Positions 31,199-42,869 of a stretch of 64,000 nucleotides of DNA are shown one piece after another. The position numbers and the translations under genes are program-made. Origin of the DNA: Sordariomycetes sp. S80-01Y (taxonomy: Eukaryota > Ascomycota > Sordariomycetes). Position 1 is the stretch's first letter. Each line of letters opens with the position of its first letter. The notes below the pieces were generated by a model. That model saw nothing but the letters and a program-made list of their open reading frames with translations. It was not told the origin of the DNA and made no database searches. The stretch spans positions 2,170,001 to 2,234,000 of the forward strand of contig JAXQJY010000031.1 of assembly GCA_037042185.1 (NCBI GenBank), written 5' to 3'.

Positions 31199-33915
31199 AT
31201 GGGCAACTTTATCTCATGGATCCAGGAGAACATGCCCTCGGGGCAGGATAAGTCCATGGGCGAGGCGCGCAACCAGCCTCAGTCTCTGTCCGGCATGGTC
31301 TCGACCCTGGTGCCGCTGTTGATCGTGAGCAGCGTCTACCTGATCTTCTTCCTCATAATGCGAAGGTCGCAGCGGCGTTTCTATGCACCGCGAACCTATC
31401 TCGGGTCTCTGCGCGAGGATGAACGCTCTCCTGAACTGCCCCGGGGTCTTTTCAACTGGTTCGGCACCTTCTGGAAGATTCCCGACTCGTACGCGCTGCA
31501 GCACCAGTCCCTCGACGCCTATCTCTTCCTACGCTTCCTCCGCGTTTGCGCCACCATCACCTTTGTCGCCATGATCATGACCTGGGTCGTCCTCTTCCCC
31601 GTCAACGCGACCGGCGGCAACGGCAAGACGCAGCTCGAGCTCCTGTCCTACTCCAACATCAACATCGACACCGAGTACAACCGCTTCTACGCCCACACCT
31701 TTGTTGGATGGGCCGTCTACGGCTTCATCATGTACATGATCACTCGCGAGTGCATCTTCTTCATCAACGTCCGCCAGGCCTACCTACTTACGCCTCAGTA
31801 CGCCAAGCGCATCTCCTCGCGAACCGTCCTCTTCACGGCCGTGCCTGACGAGTACCTCGACGAGGCCCGTCTGCGTCAGATCTTCAGCAACGATGCCGTC
31901 AAGAACGTGTGGATCTGCGGCGAGACCAAGGAGCTGGACGACATGGTTGAGGAGCGTGACAAGACTGCCATGAAGCTGGAGAAGGCCGAGATCAAGCTGC
32001 TCAAGACGGTCAACAAGGAGCGTGCCAAGGTGATGAAGAAGTCAGGGGCTGCCCCTGATGCTGGCGATCCCGAGCAGGGCAGCATCGCTTCTCGCTGGAT
32101 CACGGACAAGATGCGTCCCAGCCACCGTCTGGGTCCCCTGGGCCTCATCGGCAAGAAGGTCGACACCATTGAATGGGGCCGCAGCGAGCTCCAGAAGCTC
32201 AACCCCCAGACCGAGGCTGCTCAGGCCGAGTACATGGCTGGCAACTACACCAAGGTCAGGTCCGCCTTTGTCGAGTTCTACCACCAGTCCGATGCCCAGG
32301 CTGCCTACCAGGTCATCTCGCACCACCACGCTCTCCACATGTCCCCCAAGCTCATCGGCGTCAAGCCCGACGAGGTCATCTGGAAGAACCTCTCCATCCC
32401 TTGGTGGCAGAGGGTCATCCGCCGCTACGCCGCCACCTTCTTCATCGCAATCATGATCATCTTCTGGGCCATCCCCGTTGGCATTGTCGGTGTCATCGCC
32501 CAGGTTAACACCTTGAAGTCGCTGCCCGGCCTCACCTGGATCGGCGACATTCCCTCGATCATCTTGGGTGTGGTTTCTGGTCTGCTGCCTTCGGTCGCCC
32601 TGGCTATCCTCATGAGCTTGGTTCCCGTCTTCATGCGCATGTTTGCCCGCTTCTCTGGCGAGGTCTCACTCTCCCGCGTCGAGCTCTACACGCAGAACGC
32701 CTACTTTGCCTTCCAGCTCATCCAGGTGTTCCTGATCCGCACCCTGACCGACACGGCCTCGACCGCCATTGTCCAGATCGCCGACAACCCATCCTCCGTG
32801 TTCAGCATTCTTTCCGATGCCCTCCCCACCTCTTCCAACTTTTACATCTCCTACTTCATTCTCCAGGGTGTCACTATCGCCACTGGCGTCCTCACCCAGG
32901 TCGTCGGCTGCGTCATCTTCAACTTGCTGTACAAGTTCCTCGCGGGAACGCCCCGTGCCATGTACAACAAGTGGACCACGCTCAGTGCCATCTCGTGGGG
33001 TAGCACCCTCCCCGTCTACACGGCCATTGCTGTCATCAGTGAGTTCTGTCCCGAGCCCATCCCTCGAAGTCGACTAACATCTCAGGTGTCACCTATGCGG
33101 TCATTGCGCCCATCATGCTCTTCTGGGCTACGCTGGCCTTGGGCTTGTTCTATCTTGCCTACCGATACAACGTCCTCTTCATGACCGACACCCAGATCGA
33201 CACCCGGGGTCTCTTCTACCCCCGTGCTCTCAAGCAGCTCTTCGCGGGCATCTACCTCGCCGAGATCTGCATGGTGGGTATGTTTGCCGTGTCCAAGACG
33301 CCTGGTCCCGCCGTTCTCATGGGTATCTTCCTCGTCTTCACCGTGCTCTACCAGATCACCCTCATGCGCGCGCTCGGTCCTCTGCTGTACGCTCTCCCCC
33401 GCACTCTGCAGGTCGAGGAGGAGCTGTACCAGAACCGCCACGCCAACGGCTCGGACGAGGCTGACCTCACCGCCAACGAGTCCAAGGAGGCCACCAACGG
33501 CTCCAACGGCAAGCCCAACAAGCTCGCGTCTCTCGGCAGCAACCTCATGCCCGGAGGCCAGGGCGCCGACGTGGAGAAGAAGGGCAACTTCATCTCCAAG
33601 TTCCTCAAGCCGTGGGTCTACGCCGACTACGCGACGCTTCGCAAGATGGTCCCTCACGAGGACATTGTCGACCTGCCCTACTCGTACAGCCACGAGGTCG
33701 AGTCCAACGCCTACTGGCCCCCATCCGTCAGCGCTCCCACGCCCATTCTCTGGATTCCTGCGGACCCTCTTGGCGTTTCCAAGCAGGAGGTGGCGCTTAC
33801 GAGCAAAGTCATTCCCATCACCGATGAGGGCTGCACGCTCGACGAGAAGAACAAGCTGCACTGGGACACGGAGGGCGCCAGGCCGCCGATCTGGACCGAG
33901 AAGATTTACTACTAG
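31199..33915 (+). CDS. CSC1/OSCA-type calcium-permeable channel (DUF221)
   Basis: Two exons (31199-33038, 33086-33915) give 889 residues. N-terminal membrane part (about 30-190) includes SGMVSTLVPLLIVSSVYLIFF and FVAMIMTWVVLFPVNA. A cytosolic PHM7-like domain follows (about 210-390; RTVLFTAVPDEYLDE, then coiled charged helices KLEKAEIKLLKTVNKE). Then comes a cluster of seven helices (about 410-700), including PGLTWIGDIPSIILGVVSGLLPSVAL and the next-exon RGLFYPRALKQLFAGIYLAEICMVG. The hydrophilic tail ends with an intact C-terminus. The family forms osmotic-stress-gated cation channels or lipid scramblases (TMEM63/OSCA); fungal members include Csc1, Phm7 and Rsn1. The ATG is preceded by a CT-rich leader. 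Confidence 0.93.
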
Positions 33916-35114
33916 ATACCCACCCGTCTTCATTAGACTTTTGCGTCTTTTCTTGGACTATGGAACATGATTCTTGTGTACTGTTACGATGGGAAGGGGG
34001 AGAGGCGTGGTTGAGACTGGCGTTGGTCGACACGAATGGACGGACTGATACCTGGGTTTCATTCTTGTTTGGATACCATTTTTCTCCTGTTGCTATTCTA
34101 ATGCTTGTCAATTCATGACCGTTAATTTCTGATCCTTCCACACCGTGCCAGCCTCTTATCGTGGAGATGTCGAAGCCTGCGCGGAACTTGGCGATAGTGT
34201 TTGTTGAAGTTGCAGGTTTCGAGCTTGAATTTCCTGTTTTTCACATGCTAAACCCCTCCCGCCCCCTGTCACCACATCGCAAACCATCTTGGCGTGCGTC
34301 CATCGCCGCAGCCAAGCAGGGAATAAAACCACTTTTCTCTCGGCTCAGAGGCGGCCTCCGGATCAGCGACCCGCGTCGATCCGAGCAAGCGAGAGGTGTC
34401 ACTGAGTGCACTGCAGCACAGACGCTCTTCATTGATTGATTGATTACCACAAGACACCTAAATCTTGATGGTCGACGAGTGCGACGTTCCCATCCCGCTA
34501 TGCTGGGGGGGTCAAGACCATCTCACGTTGCGTGATGTTACAGACAATTGGTCGAATGTAGTACACAGCTGAGCTCGCGGCGGAAAGGGGAAGGTGTTGA
34601 GCTTGCGTGTTTCTTGTTTATGCGAGGGCCGTCCCCCCCCACCGAACTGACTTCAATATCCCAGCGCTTCCTGACGCCGTTGTCCTGGCAACGTCGCCCG
34701 CGTGGGTAAACAAGCGCCGCGCAGCTGCCAATGGCGACGCAGATTGAGATTGGACGGCAGCAGGCGGGACCTGGTCTGTTCGGTGTATTCGCGGGGTCTG
34801 GGTCTGGACTTGGTCATTTTGCTCTGGCTGCTGGTGACAGGTTCTTGGGGCAGCCGTCGTGCAACGTAAACCCTCGTCCATCCTCGCCGGTAGCCGTTAT
34901 CGTATCAGCTTCGCTCCTTGCTGTTTTTGTTGACAGACTACTACACTATACTATACTATACCATACTACGCCAGCACCTACGTCGACGATATTCCTACCT
35001 ACTAGAGCGAGATTCGCTACCAAGACTGCACCGGACGGGCGCGCGGGCGCAACTGAAGCTACCGAGAAGGCGACCTCGAGCGCGCCATCATGATCTGAGC
35101 CACCACACGCGCAA
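33916..35114. other. Intergenic
   Basis: Downstream of the channel gene and upstream of the Kelch gene. Three ACTAT units lie at 34945-34959, inside the likely 5' leader of the latter. No other gene is seen. Confidence 0.5.
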
Positions 35115-38100
35115 ATGCCACTTCCCGTGACGACAAGGCGGGCAGCGACCCTGGCCTTGATGATGGCGACGACGACGCGCGCGCAGACCATGCCCTACAT
35201 CCCGACGACGATCCTGCCACTCGCCAACGGATGCGTCGAGGGCGTGTCATGCTACGGGCGGCAGCAAGCGTACATCCTGGACGACAGGCGTCTTCGCAGC
35301 CTCAACTACACCGAATCGGCTGGCGACGGCTCCTTCGAGACCGTCACGGACCAGCTACCTTTTCTCAAAGATGCAAGCGACACGACCACGTACGGCGCAG
35401 CCCGGGCGGATGACGGCAGTTTGGTCGTCTACACCGGGGACTGCACGAGCAACCTGGGGCAGGTCTGGCGGTACTCCGAGGGGGAAGGCTGGGTGGAAGG
35501 GGAGCTTACGGGCGGTGACGGTTCGAGGGCGCCATACTTCCTCGGCGGAACGATTGCCTTCTCTTCGACGCTGGCTCCTGAGATGGACGATCCCACCATC
35601 TACTCTTACGGCGGAATGTGCCTAGACGATGGGTTCGACCTGTCGAGCTGGCAGTCCGACTCTAACTACACCAAGACCATGCTCAGCCTAGCGCCACAGG
35701 CCGTCGAGGAGCCTCTGCAGAATCAGCAAACGAGCTTCTCCCTCAGCGTCGCCTCGCGCCGGGGCCCTTCAACACCGCTGGCCGGATTCAGCCTCACAGC
35801 CCTAACGCCGTCTAGGACCAATCGCTCGGGCGTCGTGACGCAGCAAATTGGCCATGTTCTCATCGGCGGTCACTCGCAGAGCGCCTTCATCAACATGAGC
35901 ACGACCGCTGTTTGGAATCTACCGGAGGAGTCTTGGACATTTGTCGGGGTGAAAACACCAGAGCAGGAAGGTAGGAAGAATGCGGGCGAGCTGCTCACGG
36001 TGAAAGCCCAGACGAGGAGTCCGACCACTATTGACAGTCGATCTGGGCACACCGCGGTGCTGAACGAGGCGGGGAGTGAGATTGTAGTGCTCGGTGGCTG
36101 GGTTGGTGATTTGTCCACCCCGGCTGAACCGCAATTGTTGGTGCTTGAGATGGGAACGAGATACGACGATTGGCAGTGGAGGGTGCCGGATGAGCAACCA
36201 GACGAATCAATCTACGGCCACGGGGCAGCTGTCCTTCCGGGCGATGTCATGATGGTCTATGGAGGCTACGAAGTTGGCTCGACCGATGAGACACGCAAGA
36301 GACAGACCAGCACTAGCTCCCCGAGATTTCTCAACTTGACCGACTTCAGCTGGTCTGACAGCTACGTCAACCCAACAACATCGGAGGATGGCCCAAATGG
36401 CCCCGACTCGGCACCCGAGGGCGAGGGCGCAGGCGACACGCCGAAGCGTCTCGGCCTAGGTCTCGGCCTGGGCCTGGGGCTAGGTGTTCCTCTCATCATG
36501 ACACTCGCCCTCCTCGGTTGCTGGTGGTGGCGGAAGAAGCAGAAGCGAGACTCCAGAGATGCTGTGGTCAAATCTCTCTCGCAGGAAAGCCGTAGCCGCC
36601 ATCCCGAGATGTGGGAGCGGGACGACGATGACTTTATGACGGTCTGGGGCGGGCGCAACTGGCATGGCGGCGGCGACGCTTACGATGGCGGGAGGAGGTC
36701 GCTCGGGTATGAGTCTCTACGAGGCGGGCAGCAGGACGCCTATGATCGTGGCTTCGCTGGCGGAGCTACCATCAACCGCAAGCCTGCGCCGAGACCCCTG
36801 AGGACAGGCTACATGCCGGCCTCATCACCTGCCTCGAACAATATCCACCCGATTCTGGAAGAGGGGGAGGAAGACATCACCCAGGCTGATAAGGATCTCA
36901 TCTCCCCGGTCTCAGACGTCTCTGATCCCTTTGTCACGCCGACTGCCGGGCCAGCAGGAGGGGCGTACCACTTCTCTACTCCGCCTCGCGCTTCTGCAAC
37001 GCCCAGCCCTGAAGCGGGCTTGAGACGAGATCCGGACGTGCAAGGTTGGGTGTCGGACGTTGATGCCACGGATGCCCTCCTGGCCAAGAGGGGCCAGCGC
37101 AGCCAGGGACGCGTGTCGCCCACCCGACGAGGCTCCCACAGGTCCGGTCCCGCTCTGAGAGATGATGAGTCGCGGACAGGCTCTAATCTGTCGGAGGCTA
37201 GCAGTCGCAGCGGTCTGAGGGGTTCACCCCTCGGCCCGAGGACGAACCCGTCGAGCTTGCTGGGCGGGACGACGCTGATGCATGAAAAGCCCGGTAGCTC
37301 CGGGTCTAGCAGCCTGAGCTACAACACGGCCCAGTCGTTCAACACTCTGCAGCGCGAAGGCCCAAGCCTGCTGATGGGTCGAGACCCAGATGAGGACGAG
37401 CCTCCGCAGCCCGGCTCGCCGTCCAAGAACAAGCCTAGAAGGGGATGGCTCGGTTCGTTGAGGAGGGTCTTCTCGGTTAACGGCTCCGACTCCGAATCCT
37501 CACGCGGAACCGCCACGCCGTCCCCCAACTCCTGGGAACGGGCCTACGCAGCCAGTACCGAGGATGCGGAGACGCGGCTGAACAGCGCCTTGAGCGGTGA
37601 TCTTCTTCGACGGAAACAAGGTCGAAGGGACTGGGACGACGAGGGCGGCGAGCCGAGCGGACAGACGGACTGGGACATTGAGAGGGCGGTGGAGCAAAGG
37701 ATGGTGCAGGTCATGTTCACGGTGCCCAAGGAGAGGTTGAGGGTCGTGAATGCGGCCGAGGATGATCTCAGGAGCGAGGAAGTGGACGACTGCGCCATCC
37801 AGGCCATAACCCCCCAGAGAGCCGAGTTCGTCGATCCCGAGGAGGAAGATACCGGCGATCTGGGCACTCGAAGTCCAGGAAAGGAGCCAGAGGGGAGGGT
37901 TAGCATCGAGACGGACCCCTTCCGAGACTCCAAGGGCGACATGGCCGGCGATCTGGGCGCCTCTGAGCGGGACTCGTTCCTCCGCCCCCTGAGCATCACG
38001 CGCTCCCTGCGATCTGCCTCCGACGACGATGATAAGAGATCCGTCTCGCCGGCAGTCATGGGTACGGCGGAGGCGGTCAAGGTCGAGCAGCCGCAGCAGA

Positions 38101-38285
38101 CGCCCGTCACCGTCGAGCAACGGCAGGGACAGCGCAGCCGCGTGCTGAGGATGGTGGCCAGCATCGAGAGCCCCGAGCAGACGCCGAGTCCCAGCCCGAC
38201 GAGGGGGAGCCCTACGGCCAGCCCAAGGATTGGCACGACGGGGCTCGGATTGAGCGGCTACACGCAAAATCCAAAAATGGGTTGA
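35115..38285 (+). CDS. Single-pass membrane protein with Kelch-like ectodomain and long cytoplasmic tail
   Basis: 1056 residues, single exon. Residues 1-23 are a signal peptide (TLALMMATTTRA). The ectodomain (about 25-420) has repeated Kelch-like strands with GG turns: VYTGD, IYSYGGMC, VLIGGHS, IVVLGGW, MMVYGGYEVG, and several N-x-S/T sites. Residues 445-457 are alternating Leu-Gly (LGLGLGLGLGLG), leading into one membrane helix (VPLIMTLALLGCWWW) and KKQKR. The remaining about 580 residues are Ser/Pro/Asp-rich and likely disordered, with PTRRGSHRSGP, many RxxS phospho-site-like motifs and an embedded helix near MVQVMFTVPKERLRVV. This layout resembles fungal cell-surface proteins such as Rax2-like polarity markers, but it is much shorter than Rax2. 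Ligand is unknown. Confidence 0.78.
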   Translation: MPLPVTTRRAATLALMMATTTRAQTMPYIPTTILPLANGCVEGVSCYGRQQAYILDDRRLRSLNYTESAGDGSFETVTDQLPFLKDASDTTTYGAARADDGSLVVYTGDCTSNLGQVWRYSEGEGWVEGELTGGDGSRAPYFLGGTIAFSSTLAPEMDDPTIYSYGGMCLDDGFDLSSWQSDSNYTKTMLSLAPQAVEEPLQNQQTSFSLSVASRRGPSTPLAGFSLTALTPSRTNRSGVVTQQIGHVLIGGHSQSAFINMSTTAVWNLPEESWTFVGVKTPEQEGRKNAGELLTVKAQTRSPTTIDSRSGHTAVLNEAGSEIVVLGGWVGDLSTPAEPQLLVLEMGTRYDDWQWRVPDEQPDESIYGHGAAVLPGDVMMVYGGYEVGSTDETRKRQTSTSSPRFLNLTDFSWSDSYVNPTTSEDGPNGPDSAPEGEGAGDTPKRLGLGLGLGLGLGVPLIMTLALLGCWWWRKKQKRDSRDAVVKSLSQESRSRHPEMWERDDDDFMTVWGGRNWHGGGDAYDGGRRSLGYESLRGGQQDAYDRGFAGGATINRKPAPRPLRTGYMPASSPASNNIHPILEEGEEDITQADKDLISPVSDVSDPFVTPTAGPAGGAYHFSTPPRASATPSPEAGLRRDPDVQGWVSDVDATDALLAKRGQRSQGRVSPTRRGSHRSGPALRDDESRTGSNLSEASSRSGLRGSPLGPRTNPSSLLGGTTLMHEKPGSSGSSSLSYNTAQSFNTLQREGPSLLMGRDPDEDEPPQPGSPSKNKPRRGWLGSLRRVFSVNGSDSESSRGTATPSPNSWERAYAASTEDAETRLNSALSGDLLRRKQGRRDWDDEGGEPSGQTDWDIERAVEQRMVQVMFTVPKERLRVVNAAEDDLRSEEVDDCAIQAITPQRAEFVDPEEEDTGDLGTRSPGKEPEGRVSIETDPFRDSKGDMAGDLGASERDSFLRPLSITRSLRSASDDDDKRSVSPAVMGTAEAVKVEQPQQTPVTVEQRQGQRSRVLRMVASIESPEQTPSPSPTRGSPTASPRIGTTGLGLSGYTQNPKMG

Positions 38286-38702
38286 TGAAGGGGGATAGAT
38301 GGCAGGATATGGCAAAGACGGTTCGGCGAGGAAAGAAAGCGGTGTTTTGGTCAGCATGGAGTTTTGAGCGACGGGGTTCGAATGGGTCTTTCTGCGGTTT
38401 TTGCATGAGATTTCTTGATTCTTGGTTATGTATATTGCTGGAGGAGTTGTATGTAACCCTAGCGTATAAATGCGAGTATGCGACAGCGTTGCTCTATTAT
38501 TTACTGCATGTCGTCTGTGATGTGCTGTTCCTTATGACTTCGTGCTTTGCACATCCTAGTGTCTGGCCCCTTTTCCTTGGCCAACCTTCTCGGTCGGCTA
38601 GCATGTAGTTTAGTTAGTAGCCAGTCCGTGGCTGGCGTAAAAATTAGACCAGCGTCTCGCGCATCCATCAAGCGAGATCGTCCCGGCCCGTATCTTCCAC
38701 GC
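38286..38702. other. Convergent 3' region
   Basis: Between the stops of the Kelch gene and the PI-PLC gene; nothing coding seen. Confidence 0.5.
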
Positions 38703-39782
38703 TCATGCCATCAGGGGCTCGTTCCACCGCAGCACAGCGTCGATCAGGCTCTTTCCCGGGAAGTCAAAGATGACGACGCCCGTCCTGGCCGCGCCGTCGA
38801 CGCCGCCAAAGTCCCTCAGCCACTGGCCCGTCATGTCGTTCATGCCGGCCATGGTCCTGTTGAGCGGGCCGGCGGCGGCCTCGATGGGCAGGACGCCGAC
38901 GCTGGCGCTCGTGTGGGAGAGGTAGAGGGCGCCGTTGTCCGGGCTGGCCTGCGCGGCGTCCTCGAGCGCGGAGCGGATGGCGGTCCACTTGTCCGCGAGG
39001 TGGTAGACGTCCGGGATGATCCAGTAGTCCTCGAGCACCATCTGGTCGCCGTCCCAGGCGAGGCCGTAGGGCGTGCCGCCCGCCGTCTTGAACTCCTGCA
39101 GCAGGAAGACCTTGCCCCGCAGGTCGCCGAGGGTGGGCAGCGGCGCGACGCGGTCGTAGAGGTAGAGGTGCCTCTCGGCGCCGTCGGCCGTCTGCGGCGA
39201 GTCGCGGCGGTAGTAGTTGAAGGCCTCCTCGAAGGTCTTTGTGTTCTTGTCCCCGAGCGGCTTGCCCTCCTCCTTCAGCCGCATGATGACGGCCTCGCTG
39301 GGGTTCGCGTCCAGGAAGGAGAACATGTCGAGCAGCACGTCCGCGTAGGAGAAGCCCGTGAAGCCGTTGGCGTGGTAGATCCTCAGCTCGTCGTCCTCCA
39401 GCCGCGCCCTGATGTCGAAGTAGCGCAGGCCCGCATCCAGCTGCGCGCTCAGGTTCCAGTTTTGGCACTGCAGCCTCTCATTGTCCACCATGCCGTACGT
39501 CATGGTGTCGTGCGTGCCGGGGATGCTCAGGGTCGTCAGGTTGGCGTCGTCGCGCACCCGCTGCATCCAGCGCGGGTGCTGCGCGTCTCCGGCATCGAAG
39601 GAGAAGCGGCTGTGGTAGCCGCGGTAGCACGAGCTGCCGGGGACCATGCAGGGCGCGATGGAGAGGAGGATGTAGAAGAGGCCGAAGATGAAGAGCGTCG
39701 AGAGGAGCACCAGGCACGGCAGGCGACGGGGACGGAGGGCGCGCGGGCGGGCGAATTTGGGGATGGCTTCGGGAAGGCCCAT
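38703..39782 (-). CDS. Membrane-anchored PI-PLC X-domain protein
   Basis: 359 residues, single exon. One N-terminal signal-anchor helix (22-45; LVLLSTLFIFGLFYILLSI) places the catalytic domain outside or in the lumen. The X-domain has catalytic His H91 (SIPGTHDTMTYG) and H137 (RIYHANGF), plus R126 (FDIRAR), in the bacterial-type PI-PLC arrangement without Y or C2 domains. Bacterial PI-PLCs of this form cleave phosphatidylinositol or GPI anchors without calcium. Fungal members are little studied. Both catalytic His are present, so it is probably active. It converges on the Kelch membrane protein gene. Confidence 0.85.
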   Translation of the reverse strand: MGLPEAIPKFARPRALRPRRLPCLVLLSTLFIFGLFYILLSIAPCMVPGSSCYRGYHSRFSFDAGDAQHPRWMQRVRDDANLTTLSIPGTHDTMTYGMVDNERLQCQNWNLSAQLDAGLRYFDIRARLEDDELRIYHANGFTGFSYADVLLDMFSFLDANPSEAVIMRLKEEGKPLGDKNTKTFEEAFNYYRRDSPQTADGAERHLYLYDRVAPLPTLGDLRGKVFLLQEFKTAGGTPYGLAWDGDQMVLEDYWIIPDVYHLADKWTAIRSALEDAAQASPDNGALYLSHTSASVGVLPIEAAAGPLNRTMAGMNDMTGQWLRDFGGVDGAARTGVVIFDFPGKSLIDAVLRWNEPLMA

Positions 39783-41376
39783 TGTCGTCGTGGTGGAGGA
39801 GTGCCGGACGAGGGCTACATTGGGATGCTGAGAAAGCAGGCGGTGGTGTTCCGGGGGGATCTTGCGGTGGATGAAGGTCAGTCAGATTGAATTCCGGGGC
39901 CGTGGTCCGTCAGACGCGACAGGCGTGGAGCGGTTGCGTCATGGGATTGGCCGTCGACCGGAGTTGAGGGTGCGCTACCCTGCACTAGTCGAGAGCTGGC
40001 CCTGTTGCGGCTCGAACAGCGCTACAGCCACGCTGAAGACGTCTGCGAGCATGCTCTGTGGTTTTGCAGTGTTGATTGGAAGCAGTACTCCTCAATCCGT
40101 TAGTAGGAGTAGTAAATGTGAACTGTTCATTATCTCCGATGTTGTGCAATGCCCAAGATCCCTTTCCAGTCATAGCAATCAACCACCTCCAAGCTAGTTG
40201 ATATCCATTCCAAACTTCACGATTTCCGAACTACTCTTACCCTATTGTGACATTGTGTATCGATTCTTGAATCTCTTCAAGCTCACCTCTCGTCCACGAA
40301 ACCTAGCAAGACCATCGCCTTCTTGACAGTCGAAAAGACGGTAAATATCCGTGTTGAGGTGCGGATGCACATACCTTCACTGAGACACGGTCCCAAAAAG
40401 GCGTAGCGTGTTGATTCAGCCGTAGTCAAGTGACCTTTTTCGATAGACCTCGTTCCCGTTATCAGCACCTTGGGCGGTGAGGAATGGCCGGCGGCATGTC
40501 AACACAGAGACCGCTGATTCACCCAGAACCTCGGTTGATGCGGCGCCCAAACGCAGCTGTTTCAGCAAACAGCCAGGTCAGGTCGTTTGCCTCGACAGGC
40601 TCGCAAGATCGACCCTGCGAGGCTTGTCTCGGCCAGCCTGTGACGAGACATGGCTCCTCCACATGGTACACGTTGACCGACTCGACATGGGACGCCAGCT
40701 GCTGCTCGTGGCTCGACCCTCATGGGGGCTGGTACGGTGTGAGCCGTCGACTGCTACGTGGTTTCAACTTCTGGAGGAACGCAAGATGATGTATGACAGT
40801 TGATTTGCTCTATATGCTCGCTGAAATATGTACAAAGAGTCGAGATACACTTCGTATAGCTTCCTTGCGAGTATGTTTTGCTTGTTGAACGACCGTAATT
40901 GTTGCTTGGACTCTCCGCCACGCTCGTCCCGCCCCGGGCCCCCGTCTTTCGACAGGGGGCTCCGGCCCGCGGAGACGGCGCGTCTATAGGCTCGAGAAGA
41001 AATAACCGATATGTGCAAAGCTTCCGCACGCCCTTTCCCATCCAGATGCGTGCGTGTGGCACGCAGGGCGTCGCCCCCGTGCCCGCTCCCAAACGCTCTT
41101 TTGCCCCGAGCAAGCGTGTGCTCTCCGTACCCTGTGTCCTGAAATGCAGCAAAACGCCGTCATGGTATCTCGGAGATGCAAGAGGGACCACTACTAGTGG
41201 TAGTAATCGCCGATAAGGAAAATCCCAACAGTGCTACGCCTTATCGTAAAGGTCGCAGCGAAATTCGTGCGCTTCGTGATTCGGTTGTGGTGGTGGTTGT
41301 TGTGGTGATAAGTGTCGATTAAGCCCGTCTGATAACGACCTAGGAAAAGAGAGAAAAATGTAGCGCGAAACATCCA
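39783..41376. other. 1.6-kb gene-free stretch
   Basis: Contains the upstream region of the PI-PLC gene and the downstream region of the WSC gene. The ORFs present are short and on both strands with no motif. Confidence 0.5.
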
Positions 41377-42869
41377 TCACTCGTGGTTGTCAGGATCTGG
41401 ATTCGTTGCCCGCAGCACTTTGGGATGCTGGATCCGTCTCGAGTAGTCGTGGTCGTCGCGGAGTGTGTCGATACTCTCGTGGCTGGCGTTGCGCATGTAA
41501 AGGCCCTGCTTGAAGGGGTCCATGCGCGGGTCGATGGCAAGGGTGCTGTTGCGGTTGCTGCTGCTCCCCACGCCGGATGTGGGCGAGCTACCGCCTCCGT
41601 TGCCGGCCATAGCCATGTCGGGGCGGGAAGAGCCCATGCGGTCAGATGAGTTGCCGCGCACGCTCGGGTCTTCCTCATAGCCGTCCTGGTTGTTCCTCTT
41701 GCGCTTCTTGAAGAACCAGAACAGAATCGCTCCGGCAACGACAAGGATGCCACCAATCACACCCACAACAATGCCTACTATGCCGCCAGTTCCGAGGCCC
41801 CCGCCCCCGCCGTCACTGTTCGACCCGCTGTCCTTGCCCTCTTCGGGATCCCCTTCGCCTCCGCTCGTTGGTGCGGCGGTCGGCAAGTTGGTCGGCATAA
41901 CCGTGACGGTCCTCACCTCACCATCGGTGGTGACGGTCTGGACCATCGATGTGCTCATCGGTTCTTCTTCTGACTGTGATAGAAGTCAGCAACTGCACCT
42001 TACATTCTGCATGGTAGTCGGTCTGTCCGGGCTTGGCTGGAGTTGACGTGGAAAGGTCATACAGTTGAACTGGATGTGCTCGTTGAGCTGGAAGTGATTT
42101 CATCCACCACAGATGTGGTGGGAGGCGGCTCTTCACTGGACTGTACAAGGGGTTTTAGCTACGCTCGGCTGGAAAAACAACGCTGGCGCATAACGACAAC
42201 AGCATGAATAGCAAGTGTAGTGTAGCGTGAACGATGAGTTTGAGCACTAGCTCGGATTTGGAGCCGAATAAGCGCGCAAGTCGGGCAGCGAGATGGCATG
42301 ATGGGCGGTAGTCCAGGCATTTCGAAGAGGTACCAGGGCAGCAGGGCGTCCGGGCATAGGTGGATGTGTATGTGCAGGTCGCATTACAAGGTCAAGCACC
42401 AGGTTCAAGGGGGATACTCACGGCTGTTGTCGACGTTGGGCTGTCGTCTTCTTCGGGGCCGCGGGTGCCCTCGGGGAGCTTGCCATTGAGCTCCACATAG
42501 CCGTACAACCCACGTCCTCCGCACTTTTCTGGAGGATAGGCTGGACAGTTGATGTCACAGCGGCCAAGGTCGACTTGGCTGTCCTTGGAGGGCGTATAAT
42601 CTGTGCACCAGCATGCTTGATCCTGGGTGACGGAATAGGCAAAATCGGCCCTGCAGAAATCGGAGCAGAGGCCGTTGGTCTGGTAGATGGATACATCTGC
42701 GAACGCGTTAGCCGTGTTCCTCAACAACCACCCAGTCGAATCACGTACTTCGGCCGCTGTCCGCAGTGTTGAAAGATGCGCAAAGGTTGAGAGGCACGTC
42801 AGCCAGCACCGGCGGCGCAACTAGCAGCAGGGCGGAGCCCAGAGCGGCTTTCCATATCGACGGAGCCAT
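41377..42869 (-). CDS. WSC-domain cell-wall stress sensor-like protein
   Basis: Four exons (42869-42749, 42696-42422, 42140-42063, 41973-41377) give 356 residues. Signal peptide 1-23 (ALLLVAPPVLA). WSC domain about 27-122: CASFNTADSG, YQTNGLCSDFC, QDQACWCTDY, CDINCPAYPPEKCGG. Then a Ser/Thr-rich stalk, one membrane helix (222-246; GGIVGIVVGVIGGILVVAGAILFWFF), KKRKR, and a cytoplasmic tail ending DPDNHE. This is the Wsc1/Slg1-type layout: mechanosensors that feed the cell-wall integrity Rho1-PKC-MAPK pathway. Intron 2 (42421-42141, 281 nt) is long for this genome and could hide another exon. Exon 3 is 78 nt and encodes only Ser/Thr-rich stalk. Confidence 0.85.

Noticed and set aside
37500-38357. 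285-codon minus-strand ORF opposite the Kelch protein tail
   Set aside because: Antisense of a low-complexity Ser/Pro/Asp tail; no motif.
38547-39890. 447-codon plus-strand ORF opposite the PI-PLC gene
   Set aside because: It is the antisense of a strongly GC3-biased gene whose PI-PLC motifs are clear; the ORF itself has no motif and a Val/Gly/Arg-biased composition typical of such shadows.
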